Of a stretch of DNA of 55,376 nucleotides, positions 16,478 through 24,732 are shown piece by piece. The notes below the pieces were generated by a model that had not been told where the DNA came from, ran no database searches, and saw nothing but the letters and a program-made list of their open reading frames with translations. This DNA comes from Eubacteriales Family XIII. Incertae Sedis bacterium. Its GTDB lineage: Bacteria > Bacillota > Clostridia > Peptostreptococcales > Anaerovoracaceae. Where the stretch lies: positions 1-55,376 of the forward strand of contig JAISBV010000074.1 of assembly GCA_031266025.1 (NCBI GenBank), in the 5' to 3' direction. Within the stretch, counting starts at the first letter, position 1. Each line of letters starts with the position of its first letter. A program made the position numbers and the translations under genes.

Positions 16478-17665
16478 ATGAAAATTACCGGTGTTGAAAT
16501 TGTTCCCATTAACCAAGAGCACAAAGGCAGACTGATCTTTTCTTCCGGCCCCACGCCCGCGCCCGGCGAATTTATAATTGTCAGGATCAAGACGGACGAG
16601 GGAATCGAAGGCGTGGGCAGCGCGTACAGTTTCCCGTCCGCTCCGCTTTTGGCCTCGGGCTGCTCCAGAGAGGGCGCTATGCATCTTATGAAAGACTTGG
16701 CGACCGTTATCATCGGACAAGACCCCATGCGCCTTTCTTACATTTTGGAACTCATGGAAAAAGCTATAAGCGGTTGGTTTACGGAAAATTGGTATATCCT
16801 GTCCAATTTTGACCACGCCTTGTACGACTTGAAAGGAAAAATCCTCGATCTGCCGGTATATGAGCTTTTGGGCGGTCTCGTGAGAGACAGTATTCCGCTC
16901 GAACATATCCAAAGCTTCCTGCCCACCCCGGAAGAAGTCGCGGAGGAGGCGAAGAAATTCATTGACGCCGGCTATAAGTCCGTTAAAGTCCATGTCAATA
17001 ATGACTCGCAAAACGCCAAGGCTCGGGTTAAAGCCGTCCGTAAGGCTATAGGGGACAGCGTGCCTTTGGCGATAGACATGGGCATGGCCTATACGGCGCC
17101 GGACGCCGCCCGTCTGCTTGAATATCTGGACGGCGAGTACCGGCTGAATTTCGCGGAGCAGCCGCTGCATCCGTATGATATAAGCGGTATGCAGTCTCTC
17201 AGCGCCAAAACGAAAGTTCCTTTGACGGCGGATCACGCGGGCATGTCACTCACCCAGGCGCATGAGTATATGAAGTTGAACGTATTCGACAATTTCCACT
17301 GTCTGCTTACCAGAATAGGCGGAATACGCAGGGCGGTAAAATTTTGCGATATGATGGATACGGCGCGTCTGAATTACCAAATATGCAATCAGGGAAACAG
17401 CATAGCGGGCGCCGCCGCCGCGCACGTCGCCGCGTCCCGAGGCGACAGGGGCGGCAGATACTTGGATGAACTTGGCTTGTACCTGTACCTCCACGGAACC
17501 GTTGATACAAAATCCATAAGGAACGACATAGTGAAAGAACAGGCCGCCGTCATCGAAAAAGGCGTTCTTTACGCGCCGAAAGGCCCGGGACTCGGCGTCG
17601 AATTGGACGAAGAAATGCTTAAAAATTACGCGGCGCCGGGCCTGAGTGTGATTACAGTAAAATAG
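16478..17665 (+). CDS. Enolase-superfamily enzyme (mandelate racemase/muconate lactonizing type)
   Basis: 395 residues, usual length. The barrel carries the expected Mg ligands D200 (AIDMGM), E227 (FAEQPL) and D252 (TADHAG). The catalytic KxK strand reads K170-V-H172, so the second base is a histidine, which points away from simple mandelate-type racemases. Enzymes of this superfamily remove an alpha proton from a carboxylate, leading to racemisation, dehydration or cycloisomerisation. AGGAGG-type site (aaaaggaggattt) precedes the ATG. In this cluster it probably epimerises or dehydrates the substrate brought in by the TRAP system. Confidence 0.82.
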   Translation: MKITGVEIVPINQEHKGRLIFSSGPTPAPGEFIIVRIKTDEGIEGVGSAYSFPSAPLLASGCSREGAMHLMKDLATVIIGQDPMRLSYILELMEKAISGWFTENWYILSNFDHALYDLKGKILDLPVYELLGGLVRDSIPLEHIQSFLPTPEEVAEEAKKFIDAGYKSVKVHVNNDSQNAKARVKAVRKAIGDSVPLAIDMGMAYTAPDAARLLEYLDGEYRLNFAEQPLHPYDISGMQSLSAKTKVPLTADHAGMSLTQAHEYMKLNVFDNFHCLLTRIGGIRRAVKFCDMMDTARLNYQICNQGNSIAGAAAAHVAASRGDRGGRYLDELGLYLYLHGTVDTKSIRNDIVKEQAAVIEKGVLYAPKGPGLGVELDEEMLKNYAAPGLSVITVK

Positions 17666-17675
17666 GGTGAGCCTT

Positions 17676-18170
17676 ATGGAAAAACTGGATTACGTTTCTC
17701 GAAAAATTGTAAATATTCTTAATTATGTTTCTTGTTTCCTGCTGCTCGGCGTAATGGGGTTTATCGTCGTTTATATTGTCCTTCGCGGCGTATTCGGGTT
17801 TACTATTTTCGGCAGTTACGAAATAGTGCAGTACGTATGTCTTCTTGTGGTGTGCTGCGCTCTCGGAGGCAATGATTATCAGGAGGGAAACGTAAAAGTA
17901 ACCGTCTTGACGGATGCGCTCCCCAAAAAGATACGGGCGATTCCGGAGGTGTTCGCGCTTTTGCTTTGCTGCGTCAGCAGTGTTTCGATCAGCTGTTTTA
18001 TGTATGTTTATATCACAAAAAAGCTTGCGGTCAATTCACTGACCCTGAATTTGCAAATTCCGATTTGGATTTTCGCGCTGATACTGTTTATATCTTTTAT
18101 CATGCTGTCGTTCAGCGTAATTATTCGGACAATCAAGTATTTTGCCGGGTATTCGCCCGAACGGGAGTGA
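17676..18170 (+). CDS. TRAP transporter small permease (DctQ family)
   Basis: About 164 residues with four membrane segments, the normal DctQ topology. ATG 17676 is preferred because AGGGTGA precedes it by five bases; a GTG at 17667 in the same frame lacks a site. It starts 10 bases after the enolase-superfamily gene. It pairs with the large permease at 18288 and the binding protein at 19701 for Na+- or H+-driven carboxylate uptake. Confidence 0.85.
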   Translation: MEKLDYVSRKIVNILNYVSCFLLLGVMGFIVVYIVLRGVFGFTIFGSYEIVQYVCLLVVCCALGGNDYQEGNVKVTVLTDALPKKIRAIPEVFALLLCCVSSVSISCFMYVYITKKLAVNSLTLNLQIPIWIFALILFISFIMLSFSVIIRTIKYFAGYSPERE

Positions 18171-18186
18171 CGACGCGAATATTCGT

Positions 18187-18243
18187 ATAACTTCGCTACC
18201 GATGTTCCCCGCTTCAAGCGAAGCTGCGGCGGCGGGTTCCGTT
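18187..18243 (+). repeat. Dispersed repeat of a second family, copy 1
   Basis: The stretch beginning ATAACTTCGCTACCGATGT and ending GGGTTCCG recurs at 51163-51219 with few differences. It contains the inverted pair CTTCGCT/AGCGAAG. It sits in the gap between the dctQ and dctM genes. Confidence 0.7.
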
Positions 18244-18287
18244 GCGTTATAAACAGCTTCAGACCAAGAAAGGAAGGGAATGAGCGC

Positions 18288-19589
18288 ATGAGTCCTGTAA
18301 TAATCGGCATTATAGGCTTTGCAGCGGTTGTTGGTCTTATATTCCTGAGCGTTCCGGTTGCATTCTCCATGATTGTCGTCGGCTTTGTCGGTTTTTCGGT
18401 TTTGAACAGCGTTTCTTCCGCCATGAACATGCTCTGCACGGAGGTGTTTACGTCCTTTACCTCTTATACAATGTCGGTCGTGCCGCTTTTCGCTTTTATG
18501 GGGATTCTTGCCGCTTATTCGGGATTGGGCGCAAAGCTGTTCGCTATGGCGGACAAGTTCGTCGGTCATATAACGGCCGGTCTTGCCGTCGCCACACAGC
18601 TTGCCTGCGGTATCTTTGGCGCGATTTGCGGTTCCATACCCGCCACATTGGCCACAATGGGGCCTGTTGTATATCCGGAGATGAAGAAGAAAGGATATGA
18701 CGACTCTTTCTCAACCGCCACTATCGCGTCCGGATCGAATCTGGCGGTTATGATCCCGCCCAGCACAACATTCATTATTTACGGTCTCGCTGCGGAGGTC
18801 TCGATAGGCAAACTGTTTATCGCCGGCATATTCCCGGGCATTCTCGAGATGCTGTTATTTATGATAGCCGGTGTCATAGTGGTCAAAATGAATCCGAAAC
18901 TTGCTCCGAGACAGCCAAAGGCCACTTGGGAAGAACGCGTTCGCAGCCTGACTCACGGAGGGGTTCTTGAAATTCTGATCGTTTTCTGCATCAGCATAGG
19001 AGGTATTTTCATAGGTTGGTTCACGGCGACGGAAGCCGGCGCCGTAGGAGCGTTTTGCATGTTGGCCGTCTGCGCCGTACGCAGAAACGTCAGCGTTAAA
19101 ATACTGATGGAGAGTCTGCTGTCCTCCACCGCGTTGGCCGCGATGTGCTTCCTGCTCATAGCGTCCGCCAATGTTTTTACGAAGTTTTTTGCTATTACCG
19201 GAATTCCGGCGTCCGTCGGGAGAATGGTCTTGGAAATGAACGCCCCTCCTTGGGCCGTGCTTTTTGTGATTGTGTTTATATATTTGATCATGGGCATGTT
19301 AATGGACGCTCTCGCAATGATTTTGCTTACTATTCCTATCTTTTATCCCGTTATCATTGCTATAGGATATGACCCTGTATGGTTTGGCGTCCTCGCCGTC
19401 CTCGTTCTGTCTCTCGGATTTCTGACGCCGCCCATCGGTTTGGGAGCGTTCATACTTCACGGATCCACCAAAGTGCCGATTTACACCATTTTTAAAGGCG
19501 TCTGGCCATACGTTATCGCTACCCTTATCACGGTCATAATTATTATTTTCGTGCCGTCCGTCGCCACATTTCTGCCGGGCCTGCTGTAA
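18288..19589 (+). CDS. TRAP transporter large permease (DctM family)
   Basis: 433 residues, about twelve hydrophobic segments, with DctM-typical stretches such as GSNLAVMIPPSTTFIIYG and the C-terminal LGFLTPPIGLGAF. It is the transport channel of the TRAP system. AAGGAAGGGA precedes the ATG. The 117-base gap from dctQ is filled by a dispersed repeat, unusual for genes that are normally almost contiguous. Confidence 0.9.
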   Translation: MSPVIIGIIGFAAVVGLIFLSVPVAFSMIVVGFVGFSVLNSVSSAMNMLCTEVFTSFTSYTMSVVPLFAFMGILAAYSGLGAKLFAMADKFVGHITAGLAVATQLACGIFGAICGSIPATLATMGPVVYPEMKKKGYDDSFSTATIASGSNLAVMIPPSTTFIIYGLAAEVSIGKLFIAGIFPGILEMLLFMIAGVIVVKMNPKLAPRQPKATWEERVRSLTHGGVLEILIVFCISIGGIFIGWFTATEAGAVGAFCMLAVCAVRRNVSVKILMESLLSSTALAAMCFLLIASANVFTKFFAITGIPASVGRMVLEMNAPPWAVLFVIVFIYLIMGMLMDALAMILLTIPIFYPVIIAIGYDPVWFGVLAVLVLSLGFLTPPIGLGAFILHGSTKVPIYTIFKGVWPYVIATLITVIIIIFVPSVATFLPGLL

Positions 19590-19618
19590 CAGAGCGCGCC
19601 CGAGCGCATCCGTTATGT

Positions 19619-19641
19619 ACGGGGCGCCGAAAGCTCCCCGT
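19619..19641. terminator. Intercistronic hairpin between dctM and dctP
   Basis: ACGGGG-C-GC and GC-T-CCCCGT pair around CGAAA with one mismatch. Lacking a T-run, it probably raises the relative level of the binding-protein mRNA segment or protects its ends. Confidence 0.45.
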
Positions 19642-19700
19642 CTCATATCATATGTAGGTAAATGTAAAAAACAACGGTCAACTGAAAGGCGGTAATTAAG

Positions 19701-20819
19701 ATGAAAAAGATTTTAACGATTGTTTTGGCGCTTGTTCTTTCATTGTCTTTTGCGGCATGCGGCTCATCCGGCGCGAACGGAGACCAATCTTCGGGCAATT
19801 CGGCCGAATCGGACGTCTCGGGAAATGATTACCCTGAGATGCACTTGAGACTTTCTTCGGAGTGGGTTCCGGGCTACCCTTTTGAATCCGAGGTTTTGGA
19901 ACCGCTGCAGGCCAAGTTGGACGACTTGACCGGCGGAAAACTCATTATCGACTATTTTCCGGGCAACACACTGACTACATCCGCCGAAGCTTTGGGAGCG
20001 GTCGCGGAGGGCGTCGTCGATATCGCGATTTTTCCGACGGCGTACGTTGTGGGCGAGCTTCCCGTCACATTTCTCGTAGAGTATCCGCAAAAATTCAATT
20101 CCTCCAAGGCCGCCTCCTTCGCGATGAGGGACTGGCTCAGGGAATTGGCGCCCGCAGAGTATGAGAGAGCCGGCGTAAGCGTGCTGATGTGTACGACTAT
20201 GGGGGACGCGATCATCGCTCACAACGCGGATCGCAGCATTACGGCTATGTCCGATTTCCAAGGTCTGCAAATTCGCGGCAACGCGGTTATGATCGAAGCG
20301 ATCAACGCTTGGGGAGGTACCGGCGTAACCGTCGCCATGCCCGACACATATGAGGCGCTCAGAAGCGGGATTATCAACGGTTCCATCGCCGGCGCGGACG
20401 CCATCTCTTCCTTCAAATGGACGGAAATTACAAAACATGCCACGCGGCTCACCGTATTCAACGCGTCGTTCCTCATGATCATAGGCGACAATACCTTGGC
20501 AAAGCTGCCCTCCGAATGGCAGACGTACCTGAAAGACGCCTGCGACGAGGTTTTTGAGGAGAGCGGCTGCAATTTCGCCGAAAGGCATGGGGACGCCACA
20601 TATGAAGACTATGCCGCGCGCGGAATAGACGTGGATTTCTTTGATCCCGACGAATTGGACAAATTGGCCGCCGCCGCGGCGCCCCTGCTTGAAAATTACG
20701 CAGCCGACTTGGATTCAAAAGGACTTGACGGCGCCGGCGCGCTTGCGCTCCTACGTGAGAAGGCGGATTATTACAACAATCTGTATCCGGATTCCGAAAA
20801 TCCGTACTTTGCGAGATAG
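19701..20819 (+). CDS. TRAP transporter substrate-binding lipoprotein (DctP family)
   Basis: 372 residues. A signal peptide with a lipobox ending in AAC (about residue 20) is followed by a serine/glycine linker and a DctP domain. The conserved DFQGLQIRG segment carries the arginine that usually binds the substrate carboxylate. As a lipoprotein it fits a Gram-positive-type envelope. It supplies the transporter formed by the two preceding genes; the following dehydratase genes suggest a hydroxylated acid or imino acid as ligand. Confidence 0.88.
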   Translation: MKKILTIVLALVLSLSFAACGSSGANGDQSSGNSAESDVSGNDYPEMHLRLSSEWVPGYPFESEVLEPLQAKLDDLTGGKLIIDYFPGNTLTTSAEALGAVAEGVVDIAIFPTAYVVGELPVTFLVEYPQKFNSSKAASFAMRDWLRELAPAEYERAGVSVLMCTTMGDAIIAHNADRSITAMSDFQGLQIRGNAVMIEAINAWGGTGVTVAMPDTYEALRSGIINGSIAGADAISSFKWTEITKHATRLTVFNASFLMIIGDNTLAKLPSEWQTYLKDACDEVFEESGCNFAERHGDATYEDYAARGIDVDFFDPDELDKLAAAAAPLLENYAADLDSKGLDGAGALALLREKADYYNNLYPDSENPYFAR

Positions 20820-20845
20820 ACCGGCCCGGGACAAGGGGGTATATT

Positions 20846-22120
20846 ATGCGTCTTACAAACGAAGAAAAAGCCATGCGTGACGGCTCGTGCGGCTTGGCGG
20901 TCGCAAAGGCCATGGATCTGCTGATCAGGTACGGTGACGCTGTGGGCGCCGAAAATCTGATAGACGTCAGCAGCGTCAGCGCCGGCATTATCACCGACGG
21001 CAAAACGGCGCCCGGCAAAGGCGATACGGCGCCTTTTGACGCTTTTTTCAGTGAGTTTTATCTGGACAGTTCCGAGTCTGTGAAAATACCCCGCGTGCGC
21101 GCCAACACTTGCACGATTCTTCACGAGATGGATTCCAAACTTTGGCAAGTTCAAGGCGTCAGCCAAAAAACACACGATATCTGCGATTATCTGGAGGATT
21201 GCTGCAACAGGATCGGTTTTGCCCCCGCGTATACGTGCGCGCCCTATCTGGTCGGATACGTTCCCGTGAAAGGGGAGCATTGCGCGTGGATGGAATCATC
21301 CGCCGTTCCTCTCTGCAATTCTGTTTTCGGCGGGAGAACGAATACCGAGGGGATCGAAAGCACCGGAGCGGCCATGCTCACCGGGAAGATTCCCAACTGG
21401 GGTTACCATTTGGATGAAAACCGGCGGGGGCATTATCTTGTAGAGGTGGAGCATGATGTGATCTCCGGCCGTGACTGGGGTCTGATGGGCTATTATATCG
21501 GCCATGTTGTGCAGGAAAAAATTCCCGTATACAGCGGAATTAAAAACCTGCCGAGTCTGCGGAAGCTGATGTACTGTTCGGCGGCCGGCGCTTCCTCCGG
21601 CGGCGTAGAGATGTTTCATATCGTCGGAGTCACGCCGGAGGCTTATACTGCGGAAACGGCTTTCGGAAACAGAAAGCCGGCGGACGTCCTGAAATTCGGA
21701 AAAAATGAGCTCAAGGACGCCTATGAACGGCTGCAAACCGCTTCCGATCCCGATGTAAACTTCGTCATGTTGGGCTGCCCGCACTATTCCTTGGAGGAAA
21801 TCTGGAGGATATCAATGATGTTGGAGGGGAAACACATCGCGGATCATTCAAACCTGTGGGTATTCGCGCCCAACGCCATTAAGGCCATGGCGGATCGGGC
21901 GGGATATACCGCTGTTATCGAAAAGGCGGGGGGATATATCATGTGCGATACCTGTCCGTGTATCGCGGAGACTGTGCCTGCGGGAACAAAGGTCTTCGCT
22001 ACGGATTCCCCGAAACAGGCCCATCATATGCATTCGATCATGAAGATTCCCGCGTGGTACGGTTCCATGGAGGATTGCGTCAACGCGGCTCTTACAGGGA
22101 GATGGGAAGGAGAGTTTTAA
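20846..22120 (+). CDS. Aconitase X, large catalytic subunit (DUF521/AcnX)
   Basis: 424 residues of the aconitase X catalytic family. It has the family-typical opening LTNEEKAMRDGSCG with its continuation, and cysteines suited to bind an iron-sulfur cluster (for example CDTCPCIAE near the C-terminus). Characterised bacterial members dehydrate cis-3-hydroxy-L-proline; archaeal ones act on phosphomevalonate. Its stop overlaps the start of the small-subunit gene by one base (TAATG). The link to a TRAP importer and an enolase-superfamily enzyme favours catabolism of a hydroxyproline-like or hydroxy-acid substrate. Confidence 0.85.
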   Translation: MRLTNEEKAMRDGSCGLAVAKAMDLLIRYGDAVGAENLIDVSSVSAGIITDGKTAPGKGDTAPFDAFFSEFYLDSSESVKIPRVRANTCTILHEMDSKLWQVQGVSQKTHDICDYLEDCCNRIGFAPAYTCAPYLVGYVPVKGEHCAWMESSAVPLCNSVFGGRTNTEGIESTGAAMLTGKIPNWGYHLDENRRGHYLVEVEHDVISGRDWGLMGYYIGHVVQEKIPVYSGIKNLPSLRKLMYCSAAGASSGGVEMFHIVGVTPEAYTAETAFGNRKPADVLKFGKNELKDAYERLQTASDPDVNFVMLGCPHYSLEEIWRISMMLEGKHIADHSNLWVFAPNAIKAMADRAGYTAVIEKAGGYIMCDTCPCIAETVPAGTKVFATDSPKQAHHMHSIMKIPAWYGSMEDCVNAALTGRWEGEF

Positions 22121-22542
22121 TGGGCGAAATCATATTGCGGGGCCGCAAGGTCGCCGGCGGGCGGGCGGAAGGAGAAGCCATAGTCGCAAGGGAGAATTTC
22201 AGCGGTTTTGGCGGTCTTGACCGGGAAACCGGTATGATAATAGACGAGCGTCATCCGTTGTACGGCCGATGCATCGGCGGGAAGATTCTCGTGATGAACG
22301 GCGCAAAAGGGTCTTCAAGTTTTTCAACGCACTTTCACCATGTGCGCTTGAACGGCGCGGGCCCTCTCGCGATTTTGTACAACGTCGCCACGTCCAAAAT
22401 GGTGATGGGCGCCATAGTTTCCCATGTTCCGGCCATGACGGGTTTTGACATTGATCCGCTGAGCGTTATCGAAGACGGCGATCTTGTCAGAGTGGACGCC
22501 GATAGTGGGGTGGTCTGTGTTGTAAAAGCCCGCAGCAGTTAA
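22120..22542 (+). CDS. Aconitase X, small swivelling subunit (DUF126)
   Basis: 140 residues of the DUF126 family, the beta-rich swivelling domain that completes the aconitase X active site. The glycine/serine motif NGAKGSSSFS carries the likely catalytic serine. GGAAGGAGAG precedes the ATG, which overlaps the large-subunit stop. The full enzyme is therefore split into two coupled genes, as is usual for the heteromeric type. Confidence 0.85.
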   Translation: MGEIILRGRKVAGGRAEGEAIVARENFSGFGGLDRETGMIIDERHPLYGRCIGGKILVMNGAKGSSSFSTHFHHVRLNGAGPLAILYNVATSKMVMGAIVSHVPAMTGFDIDPLSVIEDGDLVRVDADSGVVCVVKARSS

Positions 22543-22655
22543 GGAAAAAGAGAAAAAACGGCTTGTTTCGGCAAAACCGATGTAGCATTATCCTCACCGA
22601 TATGGTATTATTTATGTAACGCATGATACCTTATGGAAGTGAACGGAGGTCTTCT

Positions 22656-24380
22656 ATGCTGTACGGGGAAATTGCCGAACCGTTGCGAAGCGCGGTTGTT
22701 TTGGACGGGGACGGCGTGACGGACGCCGCTCCTGCGGCTTCGCGCAAGGGAAGCGACACGGTCGACCTGCGTGATTTCGAGCAAAGCGAGACCCTGCTTG
22801 TCACGGACGCCGACGGCTTGCCGGTCGGTACGGCGCGCAAACAAAGGGCGGCGGAGGCCTTCCTTGAAGAGATAATGGGGAGACTTTCGAATATCGCCGA
22901 ACATATGGAACCCCTTGGCGGCGACGATTACGCCGGCAATTTGATTTTCAGGCGCGGCTCTTATAATACCGCAGAGGATATATGCGGGCTTATCGACGCT
23001 ATCGCGGAGAACAACGCGAAGCTTCTTAAAATATTGAAGTTCTCATCCGACAGCATCTTTGTGGCCGACGGCAAAGGCGTTGCGATATTCGTAAACAACG
23101 CTTTCACTAAGCCGTCCGGCGCCGCCAAATCGTATTTCAATAACCTGAAAGTAGAAGAATTGGAGATAAGAAGTCTTGTCAGGCCGGCCATAACGCCTAT
23201 GGTTATACGCGCGGGCAAGAGCATCACTATCATGCAGCAGGTTACGGACAAGAAGACGGGTCTCGAGGCGCCGTGGCTCGTTACGGGCGTTCCCATATTT
23301 GACGGTAACGGGGCGATAGAGATGGTCGTCACGAACGCGAAGAACGTCGAAGAATACGAGCGGCTCAAGCGCTATGTGGAGAACGCAAACAAAGAGCCGT
23401 TCGAGCAACCCGCGCCGCCGGGCAGCAATAAGATCGTCTGTTTCGGCGGGCAAATGCGCGCCGCCGTCGAAATGGCGGAAAAGGCGGCCGAAACCGACTG
23501 CACGGTGCTGATCACAGGAGAATCCGGAACCGGAAAAGGTCTGCTTGCCCGCCACATCCACGCGCACAGCGAGCGGAGGGGTAAAAGTCTCGTCGAGGTG
23601 AATTGCAACAGCATTCCCGAAACGCTCTTCGAATCGGAATTCTTCGGTTATGAGACCGGCGCGTTTACAGGCGCGAAGACGGGCGGTAAGCCCGGACTTC
23701 TTGAAATCGCCCACGGAGGCACCATGTTTTTGGACGAGATAGGCGATATGGCGCTGCCCTTGCAAGCGAAATTGCTGAAGGTTTTACAGGACAAACGCGT
23801 TACGCGCGTCGGAGGACTCAAGGAAATCGAAGTCGACGTCCGCATTATCGCCGCGACCAATCATTCGCTGTCAAACCTTATGGACACCGGTGCGTTCCGC
23901 ATCGATCTTTACTATCGCCTGAACATGTTTCCTATTCACATCGCGCCTCTGCGCGAGCGCCAAGACGACATACCCGCGCTGATCGATCATTTTCTGCGGC
24001 TGTACAACGCCAAGCACGGCAAACGCACGCTGTTTTCAGGCGCGCTCATAAGCGACATGCGCGAATGGCCGTGGCCGGGCAACGTGCGGCAGCTCGAATA
24101 TTTCGTTGAGCGCATGGTTATATTGCACAACGGCGAGATAGCGCCCGGCGATATTCCCGGCGGCGAACACGGCCGGACGACTCCGGGCGGGCAGCTTGGC
24201 GCGGACATCACGATTCGCAAGCTTATGCCGCTTAAGGACGCGCTCGACGAAACGGAGCGCAAGTTGTTTGTTTTAGCGGCGGAGAGCGGCCGAAGTTCTT
24301 ATGAAATAGCCAAAATCCTCGATACGAGTCAGACGAACGCGTACAGAAAGATAAAAAAATATATTAACGGCAACACATAA
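22656..24380 (+). CDS. Sigma-54-dependent activator with PAS sensor
   Basis: About 574 residues from ATG 22656, which has GGAGG six bases upstream; an ATG at 22623 lacks a site. The first 120 residues are unassigned. A PAS domain follows (about 120-240, FSSDSIFVADGKGVAIFVNN region), then the AAA+ module with Walker A GESGTGKG, an intact GAFTGA and Walker B GTMFLDEIGD, then a helix-turn-helix ending in TSQTNAYRKIKKY. It is followed directly by two matching inverted repeats and a sigma-54 promoter in front of the Na+/solute symporter gene, the most likely target. Confidence 0.88.
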   Translation: MLYGEIAEPLRSAVVLDGDGVTDAAPAASRKGSDTVDLRDFEQSETLLVTDADGLPVGTARKQRAAEAFLEEIMGRLSNIAEHMEPLGGDDYAGNLIFRRGSYNTAEDICGLIDAIAENNAKLLKILKFSSDSIFVADGKGVAIFVNNAFTKPSGAAKSYFNNLKVEELEIRSLVRPAITPMVIRAGKSITIMQQVTDKKTGLEAPWLVTGVPIFDGNGAIEMVVTNAKNVEEYERLKRYVENANKEPFEQPAPPGSNKIVCFGGQMRAAVEMAEKAAETDCTVLITGESGTGKGLLARHIHAHSERRGKSLVEVNCNSIPETLFESEFFGYETGAFTGAKTGGKPGLLEIAHGGTMFLDEIGDMALPLQAKLLKVLQDKRVTRVGGLKEIEVDVRIIAATNHSLSNLMDTGAFRIDLYYRLNMFPIHIAPLRERQDDIPALIDHFLRLYNAKHGKRTLFSGALISDMREWPWPGNVRQLEYFVERMVILHNGEIAPGDIPGGEHGRTTPGGQLGADITIRKLMPLKDALDETERKLFVLAAESGRSSYEIAKILDTSQTNAYRKIKKYINGNT

Positions 24381-24425
24381 AGAAGTGTATTGCCATATAG
24401 GAATATAAGTATTATAGAATTAGAA

Positions 24426-24499
24426 TAAGTCAATTTTACTTACGCAATGTGTCCTGAAATATGCCCATTCCGTGACAGATTAAGTCAAATTAACTTAAT
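24426..24499 (+). promoter_or_regulatory. Paired enhancer sites for a sigma-54 activator
   Basis: TAAGT-CAATTTT-ACTTA (24426-24442) and ATTAAGT-CAAATTA-ACTTAAT (24479-24499) share the same arms and the same seven-base spacer. Their centres are 55 bases apart, close to five helical turns. They lie about 150 and 96 bases before the predicted transcription start, normal enhancer positions. The activator encoded immediately upstream is the likely ligand. Confidence 0.65.
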
Positions 24500-24558
24500 G
24501 CTGCGCGTAAATACAAAAAACACATCTATAAAAGCGCTGTTTTGCAACGATTTTCAAC

Positions 24559-24574
24559 CGGCATGAAATTTGCG
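24559..24574 (+). promoter_or_regulatory. Sigma-54 promoter upstream of the sodium/solute symporter
   Basis: CGGCATGAAATTTGCG matches TGGCACG-N4-TTGCW, with GG at 24560-24561 and GC at 24572-24573 separated by the required ten bases. Transcription would start near 24585. Confidence 0.75.
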
Positions 24575-24732
24575 TTTAAAAAGGCATTCGTGTTAAGGGA
24601 ACACGATCTGACCGTAAACCGCGGTCGCCGTTATTATCCCATTTTCTTAAACCAAGTTCGCGTCGCCGCGCGATTGTTTCCGGTTCGACGGTTTCGCGTC
24701 AGCTTGGAAGTCAAAGAAAGGAGTTGCAGTAT

